A stretch of DNA of 5,109 bases, taken from positions 1 to 5,109 of the forward strand of contig JABMMK010000363.1 of NCBI GenBank assembly GCA_013205605.1, read 5' to 3'. Made by a program: the position numbers and the translations under genes. Shown here one piece after another: positions 1 to 4,684 of this stretch. The notes beneath the pieces are model-generated. The model was not told the DNA's origin, did no database searches, and worked only from the letters and a program-made list of their open reading frames with translations. The DNA comes from Cytophagales bacterium (GTDB lineage: Bacteria > Bacteroidota > Bacteroidia > Cytophagales > Spirosomataceae). Every line of letters starts with the position of its first letter. Position 1 is the stretch's first letter.

Positions 1-689
1 CAGAAATTTCAGATATTTTTATAGGGAAGGCTAATGAAAATCATGCTGCTATTCAATTTGCCAAAGAAGATATTCGTTTAAAAAAGGTTTCCAAAGCTCA
101 GACCTTAGAATTGGATTTAGAAAGTACACATTTTGGCAATTTTAAAATTTTTAGCCCATACCTAGGAACCTATCAAATTAATAATATTATGGGAGTGTTG
201 GCTTGGTGTAGCCAATTAGACTCAATGAAGATTATTAAATTTAATAAGGATAAGGTTGAGTTGGGAATAAAAAATAGTCGAAAAAATACTCAATTAAAAG
301 GCCGATTTGAAATGATTAGCAATGATCCTAAAATAATAGCGGATACGGCCCATAATGAAAGTGGCATTCGTATATTAATGGATCAAATAAAAAGCGAATT
401 AATCGGTGAATTATGGATCATATTAGGTATGGTGGCCGATAAAGACCTAGATTTAGTTTTACAAATATTGCCCCAAAATGCACATTATATCTTTTGTGAA
501 TCGAATAATCCAAGATCGCTAAAAGCTATAAATTTGTTAGCAACGGCTCAAGAAATTGGTTTAATAGGAACTGTTATGGAGGATGTGAATGAAGCCATTG
601 CCTTTGTAAAAAGTAAAATGGCCCATGATGATGTCATATTGGTTACCGGAAGCACCTATTTAATTGCTGAAATAGACGAAATAATTTAG
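1..689 (+). CDS. folC: Bifunctional folylpolyglutamate synthase / dihydrofolate synthase, C-terminal part (5' end outside window)
   Basis: FolC is a cytosolic ATP-dependent ligase of the Mur-ligase superfamily. It adds L-glutamate to folates and, in bifunctional forms, makes dihydrofolate from dihydropteroate. The reading frame is open from position 3 to the TAG at 687-689, giving 228 visible residues, so the true start and the P-loop half lie upstream; the in-frame TTG at 111 is only an internal codon. Seen in the sequence: the GTYQINN motif at visible residues 55-61 (nt 165-185), matching the G-x-Y-Q-x-x-N signature of the family; then the C-terminal domain opening with ADTAHNESG (DTAHN at nt 342-356), equivalent to the family's D-x-A-H-N; ILGMVADKDLD, equivalent to the 'G-x-x-x-DKD' segment; and a final VTGSTYLIAEI resembling the usual GS-x-Y-L-x-x-E end. 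The stop overlaps the trmB start. Family assignment is secure; whether it has one or both activities cannot be told from this half. Confidence 0.93.
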   Translation, partial: EISDIFIGKANENHAAIQFAKEDIRLKKVSKAQTLELDLESTHFGNFKIFSPYLGTYQINNIMGVLAWCSQLDSMKIIKFNKDKVELGIKNSRKNTQLKGRFEMISNDPKIIADTAHNESGIRILMDQIKSELIGELWIILGMVADKDLDLVLQILPQNAHYIFCESNNPRSLKAINLLATAQEIGLIGTVMEDVNEAIAFVKSKMAHDDVILVTGSTYLIAEIDEII

Positions 690-1354
690 TGGGCAGAAAT
701 AAGCATATAAAATATGAGTGGGCTGAGGCATTAAATAATGTTGTTCAACATACTAAACCAGATTTTGGCCAACAAAAAGGACTATGGAATAAAAAGCAAT
801 TTTTAAATAACAACCCAATTGTATTGGAATTAGGTTGTGGAAGAGGTGAATATACGAATGGTTTAGCCAAAATATTTATTGATAAGAATTTTATTGGCGT
901 TGACATCAAGGGAGATCGACTGGCTGCCGCCGGGGTGGTAGCCCAACGAGAGAACCTTCAAAATGTGGCATATTTAAGAATCATGATGCAATTCATCGAT
1001 GTTTTTTTTGAAGAAAATGAAGTAGATGAAATTTGGCTTACTTTCCCAGATCCAAGAGGCAAAGATCGAGACGAAAAAAAAAGATTAACGCATCCCCATT
1101 TTTTAAATAAGTATAAGAAGGTATTAAAGCCTGATGGGATTCTCCACCTCAAAACTGATTCCGCTCCGTTTTTTGATTATTCGTTGGACAGCTTACCAGC
1201 GAATAAATTTGAAATCATCGCTAGCACAAATGACTTATATCAATCAACTTGGAATAAGGATCATTTTGGAATCAAAACAAGGTTTGAGAAAATTTTCTAT
1301 GAAAAGGGATTTCCGATCAATTACCTAAGAGCTGTAAATAAAAAAGAGGTCTAA
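689..1354 (+). CDS. trmB: tRNA (guanine-N7-)-methyltransferase TrmB
   Basis: TrmB uses S-adenosylmethionine to methylate N7 of G46 in the variable loop of tRNAs. The 221-residue protein has a Rossmann-fold SAM-binding motif, LELGCGRGEYT (residues 46-56), an acidic residue after the next strand in GVDIKGDRL (Asp72), the family signature region FPDPRGKDRDEKKRL (119-133, a Bacteroidota-like variant of the FPDPWPKKRHHKRR seen in proteobacteria), HLKTDS (153-158), and a C-terminal GIKTRFE (194-200) corresponding to the conserved T-x-(Y/F)-E motif. Length is normal for the family. The start is taken as GTG at 689 because the product then begins MGRNK, as is usual for relatives, and no better start exists nearby. 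It shares the G of the folC TAG stop, which implies co-transcription and probably translational coupling. No Shine-Dalgarno is evident. Its last codons form half of a terminator hairpin. Confidence 0.95.
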   Translation: MGRNKHIKYEWAEALNNVVQHTKPDFGQQKGLWNKKQFLNNNPIVLELGCGRGEYTNGLAKIFIDKNFIGVDIKGDRLAAAGVVAQRENLQNVAYLRIMMQFIDVFFEENEVDEIWLTFPDPRGKDRDEKKRLTHPHFLNKYKKVLKPDGILHLKTDSAPFFDYSLDSLPANKFEIIASTNDLYQSTWNKDHFGIKTRFEKIFYEKGFPINYLRAVNKKEV

Positions 1355-1368
1355 TTTCTTAGACCTCT
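1345..1368 (-). terminator. Hairpin terminator between convergent trmB and gap, best oriented for gap
   Basis: A perfect 10-bp inverted repeat, AGAGGTCTAA (1345-1354) and TTAGACCTCT (1359-1368), encloses a 4-base loop. Read on the minus strand, the stem is followed at once by TTTTTATTTA (1344-1335), a classical Rho-independent layout starting 24 bases after the gap stop codon. Read on the plus strand, the tail is only CAATTTTAAC, so termination of trmB is probably weaker, although the shared stem may work both ways. The left arm lies inside the trmB coding sequence and includes its stop codon. Confidence 0.88.
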
Positions 1369-1391
1369 CAATTTTAACATTATTTAATTTG

Positions 1392-2384
1392 TTAACCTAC
1401 GCGAGCAATTAAATCTGCCGCGCGAGAAGAATATCCAAATTCATTATCATACCAACCCACTACTTTAACTAAATTACCCATAGCAGTAGTCAAATTAGAA
1501 TCTAAAATACAAGAATGTGGATTTCCAATAATATCGATTGAAACAATCTCATCCGTCGTATATTCTAAAATACCTTTCATTGGTCCATCCGCTGCAGCTT
1601 TTAAAGCCGCATTAATTTCAGCAACAGTAGCATCACGCTTCAATAAAGCAGTAAAATCTGTAACTGAACCATCTGGAGTAGGTACACGCATTGCATTACC
1701 ATCTAATTTACCTTTTAAATGAGGTAAAACTAAACCAACAGCCTTAGCAGCTCCGGTCGAAGTAGGTATAATGGAATAAGCAGCTGCGCGAGAACGGCGT
1801 AAATCTGAGTGAGGAGCATCTTGCAAATTCTGATCAGCTGTGTAAGCATGGACAGTGGTCATGAATCCTTTTTCAATGCCAAAAGTATCATCTAAAACCT
1901 TAGCCATTGGGGCTAAACAGTTGGTCGTACATGAAGCATTTGAAATTATTGTCATTTCATCTGTTAAGGTTTCATCATTCACACCTAATACAACAGTAGG
2001 AATATCACCTTTAGCAGGAGCAGAGATAATAACTTTACGCGCACCAGCAGTTAAATGCTGACCAGCACCGTCTTGATCAATAAACCTACCTGTAGATTCT
2101 AAAACTACATCTATACCTAAAGAAGCCCAAGGTAATAATTTGGGATCACGCTCAGCAAAAGACTTAATTGACTTACCATTAACTGTAATGCTATCCGCAT
2201 CAGAACTAACAGTACCATTGAAACGACCATGGACTGAGTCATATTTCAATAAATGTGCCAAAGTTGCATTATCAGTTAAATCATTGATAGCAACAATCTC
2301 CACATTTTCCTTTTCAAGCAATCTGCGAAAAGTAAGCCGACCTATGCGACCAAAACCATTAATAGCTACTTTAATTTTTTTCAT
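1392..2384 (-). CDS. gap: Type I glyceraldehyde-3-phosphate dehydrogenase (NAD-dependent, glycolytic)
   Basis: The product oxidises and phosphorylates glyceraldehyde 3-phosphate to 1,3-bisphosphoglycerate, reducing NAD+, in the cytosol; it normally works as a homotetramer. The 330-residue protein is full length. Visible elements are the N-terminal NAD-binding motif INGFGRIGR (8-16), NDLTD with Asp35 at the position that favours NAD over NADP, KYDSVHGRF (48-55), ESTGRF (96-101), the catalytic SNASCTTNC with nucleophile Cys152, the base His179 in TTVHAYT, the phosphate-binding segments RRSRAAA and STGAAKAVG, MRVPTPDGSVTD, and the C-terminal WYDNEFGYSSR. The -PDGS- at 238-241 differs from the common -PNVS- but is a known variant type. 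The ATG at 2384 gives the standard MKKIKVAINGFGRIG start; no Shine-Dalgarno precedes it, which is normal for Bacteroidota. It is convergent with trmB, divergent from dapD, and appears monocistronic, ending at the hairpin 1345-1368. Confidence 0.97.
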   Translation of the reverse strand: MKKIKVAINGFGRIGRLTFRRLLEKENVEIVAINDLTDNATLAHLLKYDSVHGRFNGTVSSDADSITVNGKSIKSFAERDPKLLPWASLGIDVVLESTGRFIDQDGAGQHLTAGARKVIISAPAKGDIPTVVLGVNDETLTDEMTIISNASCTTNCLAPMAKVLDDTFGIEKGFMTTVHAYTADQNLQDAPHSDLRRSRAAAYSIIPTSTGAAKAVGLVLPHLKGKLDGNAMRVPTPDGSVTDFTALLKRDATVAEINAALKAAADGPMKGILEYTTDEIVSIDIIGNPHSCILDSNLTTAMGNLVKVVGWYDNEFGYSSRAADLIARVG

Positions 2385-2456
2385 TGAATAAATAATTTGA
2401 TTTCATTATTAAAAATCTAAATTATGAAATAAATATAACTATTACAAGTTTTTAAA

Positions 2457-2470
2457 AGCCAATTATGGCT
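2457..2470 (-). other. Small hairpin in the presumed gap leader
   Basis: AGCCA (2457-2461) and TGGCT (2466-2470) are a perfect 5-bp inverted repeat around a 4-base loop. On the minus strand it is followed by TTTAAAAACTT. If gap is transcribed from the TACATTTG candidate at 2499-2506, this hairpin would be in the 5' leader. It is too short to be called a terminator or attenuator with confidence. Confidence 0.25.
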
Positions 2471-2498
2471 ATTTAAACGTTTTAAAATAAGATTCTTA

Positions 2499-2506
2499 CA
2501 AATGTA
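2499..2506 (-). promoter_or_regulatory. Candidate -7 promoter element for gap
   Basis: CAAATGTA on the plus strand reads TACATTTG on the minus strand, an exact match to the Bacteroidota sigma-ABfr -7 consensus TAnnTTTG. Transcription would start near 2492 and leave a leader of roughly 105-110 nt before the gap ATG. No clear TTG -33 element is found at the expected distance, so this remains a candidate based on the -7 match and position alone. Confidence 0.4.
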
Positions 2507-2587
2507 AATCGTATTATTATTATTTATCTAAAATGCTAATTAATGTATTTATACAAAATAAATCATGGATACGTTTTTTATTCAAAC

Positions 2588-2615
2588 TATTTTGCTATAT
2601 TTGTATAACAAAATA
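2588..2615. promoter_or_regulatory. Imperfect dyad centred on the dapD-side promoter (possible operator)
   Basis: TATTTTGCTATA (2588-2599) and TATAACAAAATA (2604-2615) are reverse complements at 11 of 12 positions, separated by the 4 bases TTTG. The dyad covers the whole candidate -7 element TATATTTG. A DNA-binding protein here would block the promoter. AT-rich DNA yields such repeats by chance more often than balanced DNA, so the operator role is an inference. Confidence 0.35.
2596..2603 (+). promoter_or_regulatory. Candidate -7 promoter element upstream of dapD
   Basis: TATATTTG matches the Bacteroidota -7 consensus TAnnTTTG exactly. The region where a TTG -33 element is expected (about 2573-2579) is a run of T without the G, so the -33 is weak. 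Transcription would start near 2610, some 280 nt before dapD. The element sits in the centre of an inverted repeat (2588-2615), which suggests control at this promoter. Confidence 0.45.
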
Positions 2616-2640
2616 CTTCAATCATTCGATGGGGTAGGAG

Positions 2641-2657
2641 AGTGACAGAATGTCACT
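2641..2657. repeat. Perfect 7-bp inverted repeat AGTGACA-GAA-TGTCACT
   Basis: The arms AGTGACA and TGTCACT are perfect reverse complements around a 3-base centre. The pattern TGACA-N3-TGTCA is of the size and symmetry expected of a dimeric repressor site. It lies about 30 bases downstream of the presumed plus-strand start point, next to the only G-rich patch of the spacer, and would also form a short hairpin in RNA. It contains more G and C than the surrounding DNA, so it is less likely to be a composition artefact than the other repeats nearby. Confidence 0.4.
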
Positions 2658-2661
2658 TGTC

Positions 2662-2675
2662 AATTTAGCTAAATT
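2662..2675. repeat. 14-bp perfect palindrome AATTTAGCTAAATT
   Basis: The 14 bases read the same on both strands with no spacer. It starts four bases after the AGTGACA dyad. Its right half continues into a 12-base direct repeat, AGCTAAATTCAA, present at 2667-2678 and again at 2757-2768. Confidence 0.4.
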
Positions 2676-2764
2676 CAAGGCTCTTAAATCACAAAATTAT
2701 ATTTCGTTTGTTTACATAAGTTACTGAAAATCAATTAGTTGATATATTAAAGTTTAAGCTAAAT

Positions 2765-2792
2765 TCAATCTTGATTTTAGCATCAAAATTGA
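2765..2792. repeat. Imperfect 11-bp inverted repeat in the dapD leader region
   Basis: TCAATCTTGAT (2765-2775) and ATCAAAATTGA (2782-2792) pair at 10 of 11 positions around a 6-base loop, TTTAGC. In a dapD leader transcript this would be a stem-loop about 100 nt before the start codon. There is no T-tract directly after it, so it is not a typical intrinsic terminator. Confidence 0.35.
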
Positions 2793-2889
2793 CACAAAAG
2801 CTTTTTGAACGATCTTTTATTTTTTGAATCCATTGAGAATTTCATCATTTTACACGTTCTTTGTCTTTCAATAATTGCATAAGATTTAT

Positions 2890-3708
2890 ATGAATACGTT
2901 AGAAAAAATTATTTTAGAAGCTTGGGACAATCCTGAGTTGAGAAAAAGCGCTGAAACGGTTAAAGCTATAGAAGAAGTGGTGGAGTTGGTGGATAAGGGT
3001 CAGCTAAGAACTGCCGCACCCAAGGAAGATGGAACTTGGCAAGTAAATGAATGGGTAAAAAAGGCTATTGTGATGTATTTCCCTATTCGCCAGATGGAAG
3101 TAAGTGAAGTTGGCATATTTGAATATCATGATAAAATGCGTTTAAAGTCGAACTATAAGGAATTAGGTGTTAGAATTGTTCCTCCAGCTGTCGCTCGTTA
3201 TGGCGCATATTTAGCTAAAGGCACTATTTTGATGCCATCATATGTTAATATTGGTGCATTTGTGGATGAAGGAACCATGGTGGATACCTGGGCAACGGTC
3301 GGAAGTTGTGCACAAATAGGTAAAAATGTTCATTTAAGTGGTGGTGTTGGAATAGGTGGCGTTTTAGAACCGCCTCAAGCATCCCCTGTTATTATTGAAG
3401 ACGGTGCGTTTATTGGATCTCGTTGCATTGTAGTTGAGGGTGCGCATATAGGTAAAAAAGCAGTTTTAGGAGCTGGAGTAACGATTACTGGCTCATCAAA
3501 AATCATTGACGTGTCGGGTCCAGAACCCATTGAGTACATTGGATTTGTACCTGAAAACTCAGTGGTTATTCCTGGTAGTATTCAAAAAACATTCCCATCG
3601 GGTACATACGGGGTTCCTTGCGCATTAATTATAGGCAAAAGAAAAGAAAGTACAGATTTGAAAACATCTTTGAATCAAGCATTGCGTGAAAACAATGTCG
3701 TAGTCTAA
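2890..3708 (+). CDS. dapD: 2,3,4,5-tetrahydropyridine-2,6-dicarboxylate N-succinyltransferase
   Basis: DapD transfers succinyl from succinyl-CoA to tetrahydrodipicolinate, a committed step of the succinylase branch of diaminopimelate/lysine synthesis, supplying both protein lysine and peptidoglycan. The 272-residue protein is the normal size. Residues 1-100 form the mixed N-terminal domain (WQVNEWVKKAIVMYF, 50-64). The left-handed beta-helix follows, with hexapeptide-type repeats in VDTWATVGSCAQIGKNVHLS (131-150), GGVGIGGVLEPPQASP (151-166, the conserved DapD active-site and acyl-CoA region), and IIEDGAFIGSRCIVVEGAHIG. It ends with VPCALIIGKRKE and a short tail. The ATG at 2890 is preferred to the in-frame TTG at 2875, since relatives begin close to MNTLEKIILEAW. 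No Shine-Dalgarno is seen. The gene stands alone between the long spacer and a strong terminator at 3733-3759; no other lysine-pathway gene is adjacent. Confidence 0.97.
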   Translation: MNTLEKIILEAWDNPELRKSAETVKAIEEVVELVDKGQLRTAAPKEDGTWQVNEWVKKAIVMYFPIRQMEVSEVGIFEYHDKMRLKSNYKELGVRIVPPAVARYGAYLAKGTILMPSYVNIGAFVDEGTMVDTWATVGSCAQIGKNVHLSGGVGIGGVLEPPQASPVIIEDGAFIGSRCIVVEGAHIGKKAVLGAGVTITGSSKIIDVSGPEPIEYIGFVPENSVVIPGSIQKTFPSGTYGVPCALIIGKRKESTDLKTSLNQALRENNVVV

Positions 3709-3732
3709 TCCAAAATCAATGATTACCTTTAC

Positions 3733-3759
3733 ACCCGGTCTTATAAGCCGGGTTTTTTT
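3733..3759 (+). terminator. Rho-independent terminator of dapD, abutting the cvfB start codon
   Basis: ACCCGG (3733-3738) pairs with CCGGGT (3748-3753) around a 9-base loop that itself contains the palindrome CTTATAAG, followed by seven T (3753-3759). It begins 24 bases after the dapD stop. This is the most GC-rich short segment of the area and a textbook intrinsic terminator. The T-tract ends at the base before the ATG of the next gene (3760). Confidence 0.92.
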
Positions 3760-4602
3760 ATGGAAAATGAATTGAAAATTGGCGAATACAATCGCCTGCG
3801 TATAATTAAAGAAGTTCCTTTCGGGCTTTACCTAGATGGTTATGAAGACGAAATACTGCTTCCGCTGCAGTATGTACCCGAAACATATCAAATAGATGAC
3901 ATTTTAGAGGTATTTATCTATCGAGATTCTGAGGATCGGATCATTGCAACTACGCTAAAGCCATTTGCAACAATTAACCAATTTGCTTATTTAGAAGTAC
4001 ATTCAGTTACTCCATTAGGTGTTTTTTTAGAATGGGGATTAGCTAAACACTTATTTGTGCCTTTTAGCCAGCAATTTCAAAAAATGACCGTTGGCCGATC
4101 CTATTTAGTCTACATTTACCTTGACGTACAAACAGATCGTATCGTAGCTTCCGCTCGTGTAGAGAAATTTCTACCGGTTGTAGACGCAGAAAGTTTGTTT
4201 ACAATTGGCGACAAAATAGAAGTGATTCCATTTGAATACACAGATTTGGGTGTCAAATGTTTAGTTAACAATTGTGTAATTGGATTACTTTTTAAGAACC
4301 AAGTGTTTACAAAGTTAAACATGGGCGAATTAACACCTGTATACATTTCTAACATTCGGGCTGATGGTAAATTGGATTTAAGGTTAGAGCCTATGGGCCA
4401 TGTTCGAGTTGATAATCAAATTACGCGGGTTTTGGATGCATTGAAAGAAAACAATGGAGTGCTCATGCTACATGATAAAAGCCCAGCCGAACTAATTTAT
4501 GATCAATTAGGTATGTCTAAAAAAGATTTCAAGAAGGCTGTTGGCGGATTATACAAAAGTAAACAAATTGCAATTCATCACGATTGTATATCACTTTTGT
4601 AA
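3760..4602 (+). CDS. cvfB: S1 RNA-binding domain protein of the CvfB/YitL family
   Basis: A 280-residue cytosolic protein expected to bind RNA. CvfB in Staphylococcus aureus is a virulence-expression regulator with S1 domains and a winged helix; the exact role in Bacteroidota is unknown. Visible layout: S1-like barrel 1 at about 6-66 (IGEYNRLRIIKEVPFGLYLD...DEILLPLQYVP), S1-like barrel 2 at about 74-135 (FAYLEVHSVTPLGVFLEWGL...HLFVPFSQQ), a more divergent third barrel at about 148-210 (IGDKIEVIPFEYTDLGVKCLV...GLLFKNQVF), and a C-terminal winged helix at 217-280 with LHDKSPAELIYDQLGMSKKDFKKAVGGLYK split around residues 237-266. That last segment is the most diagnostic. The start at ATG 3760 gives MENELKIGEYNRL, consistent with relatives whose N-terminus reads IG-x-YN-x-L. 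The start lies directly after the dapD terminator, without a Shine-Dalgarno. The gene symbol rests on family resemblance only. Confidence 0.88.
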   Translation: MENELKIGEYNRLRIIKEVPFGLYLDGYEDEILLPLQYVPETYQIDDILEVFIYRDSEDRIIATTLKPFATINQFAYLEVHSVTPLGVFLEWGLAKHLFVPFSQQFQKMTVGRSYLVYIYLDVQTDRIVASARVEKFLPVVDAESLFTIGDKIEVIPFEYTDLGVKCLVNNCVIGLLFKNQVFTKLNMGELTPVYISNIRADGKLDLRLEPMGHVRVDNQITRVLDALKENNGVLMLHDKSPAELIYDQLGMSKKDFKKAVGGLYKSKQIAIHHDCISLL

Positions 4603-4608
4603 ACAAAA
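4595..4608. repeat. TTTTGT-AA-ACAAAA dyad across the cvfB stop codon
   Basis: TTTTGT (4595-4600) and ACAAAA (4603-4608) are perfect 6-bp arms around AA; the TAA stop of cvfB (4600-4602) lies in the middle. With a 2-base centre it cannot form a stable RNA hairpin, so it is not a good terminator. The left arm is part of CACTTTTGT, which matches 8 of 9 bases of the half-site TACTTTTGT in the next promoter. Confidence 0.3.
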
Positions 4609-4625
4609 TATACTTTAATTTTTTG

Positions 4626-4656
4626 TTGCATTTTATACAGTTAGATTTTACTTTTG
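4626..4656 (+). promoter_or_regulatory. Promoter of the XRE-family regulator gene
   Basis: TTG (4626-4628), a 20-base spacer, and TACTTTTG (4649-4656) fit the Bacteroidota promoter pattern TTG-N17-23-TAnnTTTG at both boxes. Transcription would start at about 4661-4664, leaving a leader of roughly 20 nt before the ATG at 4685. This is the best promoter match in the window. It indicates that the regulator is transcribed separately from cvfB, although no clear cvfB terminator is seen in the 82-base spacer. Confidence 0.62.
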
Positions 4657-4678
4657 TTACCTATTATTTACAAAAGTA
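4649..4678. promoter_or_regulatory. 9-bp perfect inverted repeat over the XRE-gene promoter (candidate autoregulatory operator)
   Basis: TACTTTTGT (4649-4657) and ACAAAAGTA (4670-4678) are exact reverse complements separated by 12 bases. The left arm is the -7 promoter box itself and the right arm ends 6 bases before the start codon. This centre-to-centre spacing of two helical turns (21 bp) is typical of dimeric helix-turn-helix repressors. Since the adjacent gene encodes such a protein, negative autoregulation is a reasonable inference. Confidence 0.45.
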
Positions 4679-4684
4679 TATCTC

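Larger units (their letters stand above)
2385..2889. other. Gene-free divergent spacer between gap and dapD
   Basis: About 505 bases with no convincing gene on either strand; the longest reading frames are roughly 20-25 codons. It is very AT-rich except for a short G-rich patch, GATGGGGTAGGAG (2628-2640). It contains candidate promoters in both directions (2499-2506 minus, 2596-2603 plus), an imperfect dyad over the plus promoter, two palindromes at 2641-2657 and 2662-2675, a 12-base direct repeat and an imperfect inverted repeat at 2765-2792. If the plus promoter drives dapD, the leader would be about 280 nt, long for a bacterial housekeeping gene, so a leader RNA or small RNA is possible. 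I recognise no known riboswitch class in it. Confidence 0.7.

Noticed and set aside
958..1328. Short frames on both strands inside trmB
   Set aside because: Both overlap the well-supported trmB frame and show no protein-like features; they are by-products of its composition.
1855..2391. Plus-strand open frames opposite gap (68 and 83 codons)
   Set aside because: They lie wholly or almost wholly antisense to a full-length, motif-complete GAPDH gene, resemble no known protein and have no promoter or start context of their own.
2783..2848. 21-codon minus-strand frame (starts MMKFSMDSKNKRS)
   Set aside because: Basic, Lys-rich composition is what AT-rich non-coding DNA gives by chance; no promoter or ribosome site is seen and it overlaps the inverted repeat.
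2875..2889. TTG start for dapD five codons upstream of the ATG
   Set aside because: The five added residues (MHKIY) are not typical of DapD, and the ATG at 2890 gives the normal family length and N-terminus.
2610..2889. Lysine riboswitch or other known riboswitch before dapD
   Set aside because: The expected conserved G-rich core and multi-helix layout are not visible; only short local dyads are present.
4116..4355. 79-codon minus-strand frame inside the cvfB-like gene
   Set aside because: Antisense to a domain-complete S1 protein, with no supporting signals.
4603..4684. Intrinsic terminator after cvfB
   Set aside because: There is a T-run (4619-4624) but no stable GC-containing hairpin before it; the TTTTGT-AA-ACAAAA dyad has too small a loop.
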